From: Acanthamoeba sp. SK_2022b
Lineage: Eukaryota; Discosea; Longamoebia; Acanthamoebidae
Assembly: GCA_027943245.1 (NCBI GenBank)
Contig: JANDJZ010000750.1
Span: 1 to 18,352, forward strand
Direction: 5' to 3'
Length of the DNA: 18,352 nt
Below the pieces are notes generated by a model that saw nothing but the letters and a program-made list of their open reading frames with translations, searched no databases and was not told the origin of the DNA. The translations under genes were made by a program, and so were the position numbers. This document shows, piece by piece, positions 10,275 to 18,352 of this stretch (position 1 is the stretch's first letter; each line of letters begins with the position of its first letter).

Positions 10275-10484
10275 TGCCTTCGTTCTCGCACCTGTGTGGG
10301 TGTCGTCAATCTTGTTGTGGCCGCGCTATTTCTTTTGCAATTTCTGCTTTTCAATAATTCCAGAAATGTGTGGAATGCCAGGTATGCAGCGATGGCCGAG
10401 GAAAAGATTTGGCGCAGCTCTTCACCCTCACTACACACAACGCGAACAAGAGGAACGCTTGGCCACTACCCCAGTTCCTGTACA
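10275..10484. promoter_or_regulatory. Divergent promoter region between genes 2 and 3
   Basis: About 210 bp separate the two proposed start codons on opposite strands, so both promoters and 5' UTRs must fit here. A T-rich tract (about 10328-10363) lies near the middle. No TATA box or known operator is evident. If the dioxygenase instead starts at the in-frame ATG at 10392, the gap shrinks to about 117 bp. Confidence 0.55.
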
Positions 10485-12276
10485 ATGGCTGACACGGAGC
10501 AAGCAGTTCAGCATGACGAACTGCCTCAGTACGCACTACCAGTGATCGACGTGAGCCCCTTCATCAACACCAATCCAGGAGCTGCATCTGGGGCGGAGGC
10601 GTCTGCAGGAGAGGACCTCCAGGAAGCGAAAAAGAAGGTGGCACGCGCAGTACACGACGCGTGCGTGGAGTCGGGCTTCTTCTTGATCAGCAACTACCAG
10701 GGCGTACTGCCACAGGAAAAGGTCGATGGCCTGCTCCAGCTCATGCGTCGCTTCTTCTCTCTCCCTGCTGCCTACAAGCGCCAGCTCAAGGGCAGCTACG
10801 GTAGAGGTATCTCTTCACCCTTCATCCTTCCCACTACCTAGCTGCCACTAGAGCGGTGGTGGCAGGCCTACAGAACACTTGCCGCTCGTGAACTTGAGGT
10901 GGTTGCTCTGCATGAGAAGGTTTGCGTTCACTATGTGAACGTGATCGTCTCTGCAAGCACGCGTTCTGTGATATTGCTGTGGTTGTGCTTCCGTGCTGCG
11001 CGGTGGGTGTAGAGGTGCAAACAACGCCCACGAGGGCTCGCTAAGCGAGCTGTACCCTCCCTCCACGATATCGTGCAGGGTACTTTGCCTATGGCGAGGA
11101 GAACCTCAGCACGATCTATCCGGAGCACAACGTCAACTTTGAAGACAAGGACCTGGGCGACTACAAGGAAGGTCTCGACTTTGGCCCCGAGTTGTCTCCC
11201 TCTGACCCGCGCTACGGCGAACTATTCCACACGCCCAACCAGTGGCCCAGCTCGGTACTGCCGTGCCGTGGCCTCTGCTCGTACGCTACGCGTGGAAAGC
11301 TCACTTGCGGTTCGATGATTCGACGGGCGACGTCGGGCAGGAGTTTGTGGGCGAGGAGTGGAAGGCGAGCTTGCTCGAGTACTTTGAGCTGGCCTCTAAG
11401 TTGGGCCACGTTCTGAACAGGATCTTCGCGCTCAGTTTGGGTTTGCCCGAGAACTGGTTCGAGGACAGGATCGAACCTCCTCTGGTAAGCCTATATCGCA
11501 ATCGCCGCAGGAGCCGGCTCGTACTTGCTCTCCGCTCGTTCTCTGACTCCACACCCAACACCCGCGTTTGTTGTCCTGCGCAGCCCACTCTGCGACTTCT
11601 CCACTATCCGCCTTCACCGGTCGAACAGACGCGCATGGGATGCGGCGCGCACTCTGACTACGGCTGCTGCGCTATATTGGCTCAAGACGTGCGCCCGCCT
11701 CTCTGTTCACGGCTGCCGTTTTGTTGCACGATGCAAACCTCGCATATATGTGCGTGTGTGTGTGCATGCGCGCAATTGTTTGCATGATTGCAGGATGCGG
11801 GAGGGCTCGAGCTCTACAACAGGAAGGGCCAGTGGGTCGCCGTGAAGCCCGTTCCCAAGACGCTTGTCATCAATATTGGAGACATGATGCAGCGGTGGAC
11901 GAACGATCGGTACAAGTCGACCCTTCACCGAGTCATCAACCCCTCGACCGGCAAGCACAGGTGCGATCACACTCGCCTGTTCTCTCTTCTCTCTCGCTGT
12001 CTTACGAAGACGTGCTTGCTTGTCATGTGCGCTCTCGCCTCTGCCCTCACACACTGCTGCGCAATGCACACGCCAAGGTTCTCGAGCCCGTTCTTCTTCG
12101 AGCCGGGCGTTGACTGCATGGTCGAGTGCGTGCCGACGTGCCTGGGCGAGGGCGAGTCGCCTCGCTACCCGCCCACCCGGTTCGGCGACCACCTGCTCAG
12201 CATGTACAGCTCCACCTTCTACGTCAACCCGACCGACCAGTCCGGCCACGACGACTCCCTCCCCGCGGCCCCCTAG
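10485..12276 (+). CDS. 2-oxoglutarate/Fe(II)-dependent dioxygenase, isopenicillin-N-synthase-like
   Basis: Exons: 10485-10806, 11079-11254, 11341-11484, 11584-11688, 11794-11960, 12078-12276, giving 370 residues. The chosen ATG has a good context (ACAATGG). An in-frame ATG at 10392 would add 31 residues. The N-terminal DIOX_N domain starts at LPVIDVSPF (18-26). The double-stranded beta-helix core carries the iron ligands H237 and D239 (GAHSDYG) and H294 (LHRVIN), with RFS (305-307) for 2-oxoglutarate. PTLRLLHYPP, DAGGLEL and the late TYPE-like MYSSTFYVNP segment fit the family, and the length is usual. These enzymes are soluble and oxidise small molecules such as hormones, flavonoids or peptides. 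The substrate cannot be read from sequence. No pathway partner lies next to it. Confidence 0.9.
10807..11078 (+). other. Long first intron of the dioxygenase gene with three palindromes
   Basis: At 272 bp this is the longest intron of the gene; the others are 86-117 bp. It contains CGTTCAC-TAT-GTGAACG (10925-10941), GCTCGCT-A-AGCGAGC (11036-11050) and CACGATATCGTG (11064-11075), the last just before the acceptor. No coding potential or known RNA family was recognised. Confidence 0.6.
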
Positions 12277-12565
12277 CGGCTCTCTCGCCCAGGGAGCGTC
12301 ATGTTTTGCGCTCGATTGGGCAGAATACTCACACCAACGATATTAGACTCGCTTCCGTGACACGGACATGATGGATTGGGTGGGGGTGGTGAACAAGGAA
12401 AGCGCTGTTTTTGCGCGCTCAAGGTGCTGATGGGCAAATCTTGACCTGTTGTCAACAATCGGTCTCAAGAAGGTAGCACTGTTAACTAACAGACAAGGCC
12501 AAGCATAGCTTTCCCTTGCGGAGTTTAAAAACTTGTTTTCGTTATTAATTTTGTTTTTTGTAGTT
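12277..12565. other. Spacer between the dioxygenase and GTPase genes
   Basis: These 289 bp hold the 3' UTR of gene 3 and the 5' region of gene 4, in tandem. No AATAAA is present. A T-rich tract ending TTTTTTGTAG (to 12563) directly before the proposed ATG looks like a 3' splice site. A 5' UTR intron or a missed upstream exon is therefore possible. Confidence 0.5.
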
Positions 12566-15138
12566 ATGGCCCACAAGGTGCAAGAAGTGGATACACCTCC
12601 CCCTGAGTGCGGCTTCTTACTACCAAAGACCATGGTAGCTCTCACTTGAACGTGCTAACTTGGTGCTCCTCCCATTTCAGGGATGCTCTGCAGAGGCTGC
12701 TTGCCTACGTCAAGTTCAACCTGCAAGAGCCCCTGGAGAGCAAGTACAACGCAGTATGCGAAACCTTTCACTTGGAGCCCAAGGGTCCAGCGAACGTGGT
12801 CGACGAAGCGAGGGGAAGCACCGATCCCGAGTGGCTCAAGGTGCTGCCCTACCTGCAGGACATAGTCCTACGCGCCAAGGAGGCCGACGGGCGCCGTGTC
12901 GGCTTCTACGGGGAGCGCGGCGTCGGCAAGTCGTCCCTCATCAACGCCATCCTGGGGGACAACCTGCTGCCCGTGAGCGCCACAAGAACCTGCACGGCTG
13001 CCGTGTCGGAGATCATGCCCTGGGACAGGCCCCACTACGCGGCGAGCGTTTACTTTGTCTCACCCGAGGAGTGGGACCTCGAGATGGACATGGCACGCGA
13101 CCTGTCCGCAGCCACCTCGACCGACGAGGAGCGCGACGAACGCCTCGAGTCTGCCCTCGAGAAGATCCGCGTGCTGTGCGGTGGGGAAGACATGACCGAA
13201 TGGAAGCTCCCTGCCCACCTGAAGGAGCTCCTCGAGAAAGGGTCGGAGCACCTGGAGTCAAACGACCCGGTGGGGCTCGCCACGAAGCTGCGCCCCTACA
13301 TCGACGCCGAGAAGTCGCTCTGGCCGCTGGTCGATCGCGTCTACATAAGGGGCCCGTTCGCAGCGCTCCACCGGCTGGGCGTCTCTCTGCTGGACATCCC
13401 CGGCGTCAAGGACGGCTACAGCTCGATGAGCCGGCGCACCGAGGAGGCCCTCGACAAGTGCGACGCGGTGTTCTTGATGCCCTCCCTGGCCAAGGCTGTC
13501 ACCAAGGACACGCTACTGCAGCTGGCCAGCCTGGCCCTGACCCCGCACGTCGGGGTCGTGGTGACACGCCTCGCCGACTATCTCAAGGAGGACAACGACG
13601 AGGGGGTCAAGACCGCCGAGAACGCTGGGTCGATCCTGCGAGAGGAGCTCCTCAGCTTGGCCAAACGCCACAAAATCGCCACGCGGGTTGACGCCCCGGT
13701 CTACTGCGTGGAGGCCAAAAAGGTAAAAAAGCACGCGGCGGCGCTGGCCTCCTTCATCGACCAGGAGCTGAGACAGCCGAGGGACACCGACGTGAGGAAC
13801 CACGCCCAGCACCTCCAGAACGAGATCAACTGCAGCATCAGGCTCCTCCGGGAGGCCATGCTCGGCCACAGCGAGAGCAAGGCCGACGCCAAGAAGACCC
13901 TCGACATGGCCAAGACCGCGCTGAGCAAGGAGCTCAGCATGATCGAGACCGAAGCCTCTCAGCAGGTGAGGCACGCGCTGGACGGCCTCTTTGTCCAGCC
14001 CGACGCTGAGGCCGTCATCAGGACCTTCTCCTCGAGCGCGTACAACACGATCCAGCTGCGAATCAGGAAAGGTGACTATGGCCTCGCGCTCAGCAGGTCC
14101 AAGCTCTGGGACCTCAGCTGGGCCGACCTCGATCCCGCCTGCGTCTCTCCCTCGCTGAAGCAACTCCTCCGCAACTTTCGTGATCGGGTCGAGGTTACCG
14201 ACGACGAGGTGGACACTTGGCAGCATCGCCTCGAGAAGGAGACAGACCGAGTGCTCCTATCGGCCAAGGTCCGTGCACACCTCCCGTGATTGCTCTGCGC
14301 GCAGCGCTTCGTTCCAATCGTTGAGCGCTTGTTGGGTGAACGGCGATGGTTGCAGATCATGCTTCCGTCGCAGCTGGCAGATGCCACACGCCAGGTCGAA
14401 GCTGCGCTCGACCTCTGGACGACTGTGCGTGGCCGGTCTGGAAGGGGCCTTAAGCAGTTCTACCTCAACGCTCTCAAGGCCAAGCTGCCCGCAGTCCTTA
14501 CCGCGCAGCGCGCGTGCGCCCAGGCGAAGCTGCTCTCGTGGCGCAACAACACGCTGGAGGAGCTCAAGCGCGCGACACTGTCGGTCTTTACTCAGCTGCA
14601 AGCCGTGCTGGTGCCCCTGTGCGACGTCGCCACCATCAGCCCCGAGAAGCGCGCGTTCTTCGAGGAGCTCCTGGCCCCTGTCGACCTCTTGAACCAGCGT
14701 CCAGACGCCGAGGACTCGAGCCCCATCGGCGGCGGCGACCGCGAGACCGGCGAGCCCAGCTCGCTGACAGACATCCACACGCTGCACCCGTGCCTCTCCC
14801 CGATACCAACAGCCTGGGCCACTCGGTACAGCAACATCACGATCTCCCGCCCTGGATCGGTCTACGTGATGACCAACCCGAGCTTCCGCCACGACCTCTT
14901 CAAGATCGGTCTGACGACTCGTACGCTGGGGGATCGCGCCAAGCAGCTCTACACCACCGGTGTCCCGCAGCCCTTCGACATCAAGCACCACTGGGCCACC
15001 GACAACTGCCGCGTCTTTGAGCTCCTCATGCACAAGCTCTTCGCGGCCGTGCGGGAGAACAAGAAGCGCGAGTTCTTCCAGGCCGATCTCGAGGTGATCA
15101 TCAAGGTCGGCGACGCCCTCCACGCCATCCTCCAATGA
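12566..15138 (+). CDS. Dynamin-like (SLIP-GC-type) large GTPase fused to a T5orf172/MUG113 GIY-YIG-type domain
   Basis: Exons 12566-12606, 12681-14268 and 14305-15138 give 820 residues. The GTPase has P-loop GERGVGKSS (91-99), a Thr-rich switch I (ATRTCTAAVSEI), G3 DIPG (252-255) and G4 TRLAD (309-313). The segment after DIPG, with its buried CDAVFLM strand, resembles nuclear GTPase SLIP-GC and bacterial dynamin-like proteins. A helical/coiled-coil middle (about 395-690) follows. Residues 727-820 match the T5orf172/MUG113 pattern: GSVYVM, FKIG (742-745), GDR (R754), H786 in LLMHKLF and E799 in REFF, so the expected GIY-YIG-superfamily residues look intact. The first exon and its ATG are the weakest part. 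The first intron has a CTAAC branch-like site. The second intron is only 36 nt. GTP-driven assembly that positions a nuclease on DNA is a possible role, by inference only. Two separate genes are the alternative. Confidence 0.82.
14269..14304 (+). other. 36-nt intron containing the only in-frame stop of gene 4
   Basis: It begins GTCCGT and ends GCGCAG, both in phase 0. Its length is a multiple of three, and it contains TGA at 14287-14289 in the reading frame. Removing it joins SAK to RFVPIVE in a continuous helical region. Confidence 0.65.
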
Positions 15139-15268
15139 CCTCTCTCCTCCTGTTGGAGCAAGCAATCGACCGCGTAGAACGAGCAAGTCGACAGGCAAGC
15201 AACAAGGAACACGCAAAACGAACACGAGACGCGACTCTGCGCAAGTATAGAAGAAGGCGCACACTTGG

Positions 15269-15274
15269 AATAAA
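15269..15274 (+). terminator. Candidate poly(A) signal AATAAA of the GTPase gene
   Basis: It lies 131 bp after the stop codon of gene 4, within a moderately GC-rich sequence, so it is less likely to be a chance match than those in A/T blocks. Confidence 0.55.
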
Positions 15275-15572
15275 CTTACTTCTTCCTTCACACTTGTACG
15301 CGCACACACCACCAGTTCCAACACCTCCTTCCCCGAGCTGGGTTGTAGCTCATTATCTACTGGGTGCCCAGCCTCTGCGCAGCTGCACCACGGTGCTGGT
15401 GCGATGCCTGCAGCCCCGAATCCTGCGCTGGTCTCTGTGCTGACCGACCGCGTCGTTCCAAGCGGCCCGTGACCACCCTCATCAGCGGCGAGTTAATGGC
15501 CACGCGTGTTGGTAATTCAGTCGCCGTTACTTGTCGTGATTGGTAGCCGTGTCAAGTGAGTGGCTATGTTGC

Positions 15573-15671
15573 TGCGTTGCGTTGCGTTGCGTTGCGTTGC
15601 GTTGCGTTGCGTTGCGTTGCGTTGCGTTGCGTTGCGTTGCGTTGCGTTGCGTTGCGTTGCGTTGCGTTGCG
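15573..15671. repeat. (GTTGC)n pentanucleotide array, about 20 units
   Basis: Nearly perfect TGCGT/GTTGC units run for about 99 bp and stop 11 bp from the stop codon of the LRR gene. The array therefore lies in the probable 3' UTR of gene 5, reading (GCAAC)n in its RNA. Confidence 0.97.
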
Positions 15672-15682
15672 CGTTGGTTGAA

Positions 15683-16006
15683 TCAATAGATTTGGTAGCC
15701 AAAATCGGAGAGTCGCGAGTGGAGGTCCCAGGAGCCGGTCTTGGGGGGAATGAGGTCGGGATGCCTGGCGCGCAGCTGCGCAAACACGTCGTCCAGGCTC
15801 TTCGTGCCCTGGTAGCACTTGAGCTCGAGCACGCGCACCGAGGGAGGGAGGCGGCGGACGATGGTCTCCTCCACCGCCTCCGCCGTCATCTGGACCAGGT
15901 CATCCAGGCCCGTGATCTGCAGCGTGTGCAGCTCCTTCAGGCCCGACTCCTCGTGCCCACTACTCATCACATCACTCATTAGATAACACACGCACGCGCA
16001 CACACA

Positions 16007-16080
<74 letters not shown>

Positions 16081-17816
16081 ACGCACCATGATGGCTGGGC
16101 CAGGGAGAAGAACTGGGTCAGGTCGCACATGTGCAGCGACGGGAACCGCAGGAACCGAAGGCGGGGCAGGCCCTGGGCCAGCAGCTTGACGAAGCCGCTC
16201 TTCACCGCCTCGTCGCCCTCGCCGGCGTGCTCGTTCATGTGTCGCAGCAGGATGGGCGCGGACAGCGCCTGCAGGCTGGCGGCCGTGCGCTCGACCGCCG
16301 CCTTGAGGAGCGGGAGGCGGTCGCTCGCGTAGGCGGTCGTGACGAGCACCTTGAGGCGCCGGGCCGCGTCGTCGTTGGTGAGCCGCGAGGCGTCGTACAC
16401 GGTCGAGCAGCTGAGCGCCTCGAGCTGGGGCAGGGCGTCGAGCAGGGCCTCCACGTAGAGCACGTTGGCCAGGGCGCCGTGCCATAACTTGTAGGCCTCC
16501 TCCGGGGTCCCGAGACTGAGCGCGCGCAGGCGCGCGAACTGGCCCGGCTGCAGCACGGGCACGACCTCGGGCCGTTCAAATGGCCGCGCGAGCCCCAGCT
16601 CCTCCAAGTTGGGGCACATCTGCCAATTCGCGTGTGAGTGTCTCGCTACACAACACAACGCAACGCAACTCAACACAACACAACACAACACAACACAACA
16701 CAACACAACACAACACAACACAACACAACACACGGGGCCACGTTCGTCGACGAACCTGGGCGAGTCGCTGTAGAAAGGCGTTGCCGGAACCCTTGGGGCC
16801 CGCCTGAATGGAGAGGACGCGTAGCGAGGTGGAGGGGTGGCCCGCGAGGTAGTCGAACGCGCTGTCGTCGATGCCCGGACAGCTGGCGAGGGACAGCACC
16901 TGCAGGCTGGTCACTGGTTGATTGGGGGGGGGGGCAAGGTGAGGCGATGTGAGCATCACCTGCAACCGTTTCAGAACCAACGAATGGACGTTCGCGGAAT
17001 GATGGCCCATGGCGTACGGTGAGGCCATGCCAGCGCGTTGGAGGTGAACCGAGAGTTGTTGACCAGCTCGAGCTTGGTCAGCAGAGGACAGCCCTGCCGA
17101 TTACGATCGGAGCGAACATTTGGTGAAATGGTGCCCTAGCCCACGACGATGGCCTTGGAGAAGGAGTGGGAGGGGAGAGGATGCCTTGGCGAGGCAGTGA
17201 AGTCCCTTGTCGGTCAGGCCCCAGCACGTGTCGAGCCTTACCTCACTCAGGGCGAAGGTCGCTGAGGCCTCTACATTGATCACGTTAGGTTAGTTTACAA
17301 TTTATATATATTATTTTTAATAAATAAATAAATAACAATTACTAAATTAATAAACAAGATATAAACATTTATCTATTATTTTTTAAAAAATAAATAAATA
17401 ACAAGATAAATATTCCTATATTCCAAGTTAACTGGCTTGTGCTGGGGCGTACCTGAGTCAAAGAGGCGTTGGAAGGAGGCGTCTGTGACGCGCACGCACA
17501 TGCGCAGTCTCAAGAAGGTGAGGCAGGGCGACACGAGTAGGCCCAGCAGTTCGTCGTTTAACCGCCTGGCCCGCTCCTCGACGGCCGAGCTGGCTGGCAG
17601 CTGCGCCTGATAGCCAGTGGCGGGAGGCGGAGCAGTGGTGGTCTTGCGGAGAGGCGGCGACGAGGACGAGAGGAGGCGGTGCAGTATGTCGTGCGTGATG
17701 TCCGGCGGCAGCTGCCGCATCGAGTCGCGCTGGAACCGCCCGTCGTGCTCAGCCAGCAACCGGGCCAGCACCTCGTCCACACACTGGTCATACAGCCGGC
17801 GCGGGTCCAGTGCCAT
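15683..17816 (-). CDS. F-box-like/leucine-rich-repeat protein
   Basis: Exons, 5' to 3': 17816-17453, 17270-17185, 17093-17018, 16913-16756, 16619-16087, then 15962-15683 (or starting at 15974 or 15959), giving about 498 residues. The N-terminal LPPDITHDILHRLL (36-49) looks like the start of an F-box, after a helix typical of LRR/AMN1-type proteins. Cysteine-type LRRs follow, e.g. VRLDTCWGLTDKGLHCLAK joined to GCPLLTKLELVNN, then LQVLSLASCPGIDDSAF and ELHTLQITGLDDL. The second intron must use a GC donor (AAG then GCATCC), because the repeat is continuous only with that junction. F-box/LRR proteins are substrate adaptors of SCF ubiquitin ligases in cytosol or nucleus. The F-box here is short and weak, so a non-SCF LRR protein is possible. 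A stop codon TGA ends the last exon just upstream of a pentamer array. Confidence 0.8.
15997..16079. repeat. (CA)n microsatellite in the last intron of gene 5
   Basis: About 40 CA units, with small interruptions on the left, fill most of this intron. They are (TG)n in the sense strand, between the donor GTGCGT at 16086 and the clustered acceptors near 15960-15976. Confidence 0.95.
16648..16732. repeat. (CAACA)n pentanucleotide array in an intron of gene 5
   Basis: About 15 CAACA units, with CAACG variants at the left end, lie in the intron at 16620-16755. The variant CAACG is the complement-related pentamer seen at 15573 and 5062. Confidence 0.95.
17295..17410. other. A/T-only block in the first intron of gene 5
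   Basis: Over 100 bp of nearly pure A/T, with TAAATAAATAAAT motifs, lies inside the 182-bp intron at 17271-17452. The flanking exons are GC-rich. Similar blocks occur in many gene 2 introns. Confidence 0.8.
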
Positions 17817-18196
17817 CGCGTTACTTTAGGTCGTCCACCAGCGAAGACGTATGTTGGGCGCAAGAGTAACACTTGTTCATTCACGTAAGCAAACCAGTTT
17901 CTGCGAAAGCGATTAAGGCATGATTTTATTTTATTTTATTTTATTACTTAGAAAACATCATAAAAACCAACTGATCTGAATAAAATCTATCTTGGTTGTT
18001 CTGGGTTCAGGCCTGCGAGGTCGTGCGCCTCGCGACACCTTCAATCGCATGTGTGGTGTGGTGCAGCCGACATTGCCAGCAGAGGGGGCGAGTGCTGCGC
18101 GGCCATCGGCAACTCACCGGCACGCGTTGGCTCCAAACAACGTCGAGGGGTATGTACACATTCATTTGCTGGGGGCAGGCATTGGAGGAGGGCGTG
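17817..18196. other. Spacer upstream of gene 5 and downstream of the edge gene
   Basis: These 380 bp should contain the gene 5 promoter and the 3' UTR of the minus-strand gene on the right. A (TTTTA)n tract at 17923-17945 gives several overlapping AATAAA on the minus strand, a plausible poly(A) site for the edge gene. No RNA gene or further ORF was recognised. Confidence 0.6.
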
Positions 18197-18352
18197 TCAA
18201 CAGACCACGGCCGCGGGAGCGGCGTCGTGGTCTGCGACGAAGGTGAGGTTGCAGTAGCGATGGACCGGCACGCACTCCCGGTCCGGCTTCTCTGTCCAGC
18301 AGTAGGCGAAGGAGCCCTCGAGCCAGATGTAGATGTTGCGACAGATGTCGCA
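18197..18352 (-). CDS. C-terminal exon of a Cys-rich protein, partial at window edge
   Basis: The minus strand is open from the window edge to a TGA, encoding 51 residues. They include six Cys: CDIC at the edge, then single Cys at 18, 27, 34 and 51. Aromatic residues are frequent (NIYIWLEGSFAYCWTE). No ATG is present, so this is the end of a longer gene off the window. The Cys spacing suggests a disulfide-rich or metal-binding tail, but the family is not recognised. Codon use fits the neighbouring exons. Confidence 0.5.
   Translation of the reverse strand, partial: CDICRNIYIWLEGSFAYCWTEKPDRECVPVHRYCNLTFVADHDAAPAAVVC

Larger units (their letters stand above)
15139..15682. other. Convergent spacer between gene 4 and gene 5
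   Basis: These 544 bp lie between two stop codons facing each other. They hold an AATAAA for gene 4 and a long GCGTT-type array next to the stop of gene 5. No further gene or RNA was recognised between about 15280 and 15570. Confidence 0.7.

Noticed and set aside
10146..10484. Upstream extension of the dioxygenase frame
   Set aside because: Open by chance and partly antisense to the first exon of gene 2. The ATG at 10485 has a better context and begins close to the DIOX_N domain.
11707..12249. 180-residue minus-strand frame across the end of the dioxygenase gene
   Set aside because: It spans introns and exons of the plus-strand gene and has no motif.
13513..14226. 237-residue minus-strand frame antisense to the GTPase
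   Set aside because: Shadow frame with no recognisable domain, opposite a well-supported coding exon.
14257..15324. 355-residue minus-strand frame antisense to the nuclease half of gene 4
   Set aside because: Open only because of GC-rich codon use on the other strand. No motif, and it crosses the proposed intron.
15573..15671. Possible CRISPR array
   Set aside because: A tandem pentamer without spacers in a eukaryotic setting is a microsatellite.
15560..15982. Plus-strand frame with RCVAL repeats
   Set aside because: The pentamer array is open in all frames. The rest is antisense to the last exon of the LRR gene.

Overview
The window looks like nuclear DNA of a free-living amoeba, most likely Acanthamoeba or a close relative. 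This is inferred from GC-rich exons broken by many short GT-AG introns, AT-rich islands and long microsatellites inside introns, and a nucleotide-cyclase/protein-kinase fusion of the kind common in that genus. No bacterial gene organisation, CRISPR array, transposase or convincing tRNA/rRNA was seen.

Layout, left to right. (1) Positions 2-1258, plus strand: the 3' part of a class III nucleotide cyclase fused to a tyrosine-kinase-like protein kinase. (2) Positions 1369-10274, minus strand: one very intron-rich gene, modelled here as 38 exons encoding 1584 residues. It has a beta-rich N-terminal half, a helical solenoid, a complete seven-repeat RCC1 propeller, and a helical C-terminus ending in a Cys/His cluster. 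(3) Positions 10485-12276, plus strand: a six-exon 2-oxoglutarate/Fe(II) dioxygenase of the isopenicillin-N-synthase-like family, divergent from gene 2 over about 210 bp. (4) Positions 12566-15138, plus strand: a dynamin-like (SLIP-GC-type) large GTPase whose C-terminus is a T5orf172/MUG113 domain of the GIY-YIG nuclease superfamily. (5) Positions 15683-17816, minus strand: a six-exon F-box-like/leucine-rich-repeat protein. (6) Positions 18197-18352, minus strand: the C-terminal exon of a Cys-rich protein that runs off the right edge.

The exon models were built by hand by matching donors and acceptors, codon phase and protein motif continuity. Each multi-exon chain closes in frame, but no transcript was available. 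The genes do not form an obvious pathway. They are a signalling kinase, a large scaffold, a small-molecule or protein oxygenase, a GTPase-nuclease and a probable ubiquitin-ligase adaptor.

The most unusual item is gene 4, where a large GTPase is joined to a GIY-YIG-type domain and the only in-frame stop lies in a 36-nt intron. Gene 2 is the second candidate for a poorly described architecture. Two introns with GC donors, UG-repeat tracts near several 3' splice sites and AT-only blocks inside introns are also worth checking.
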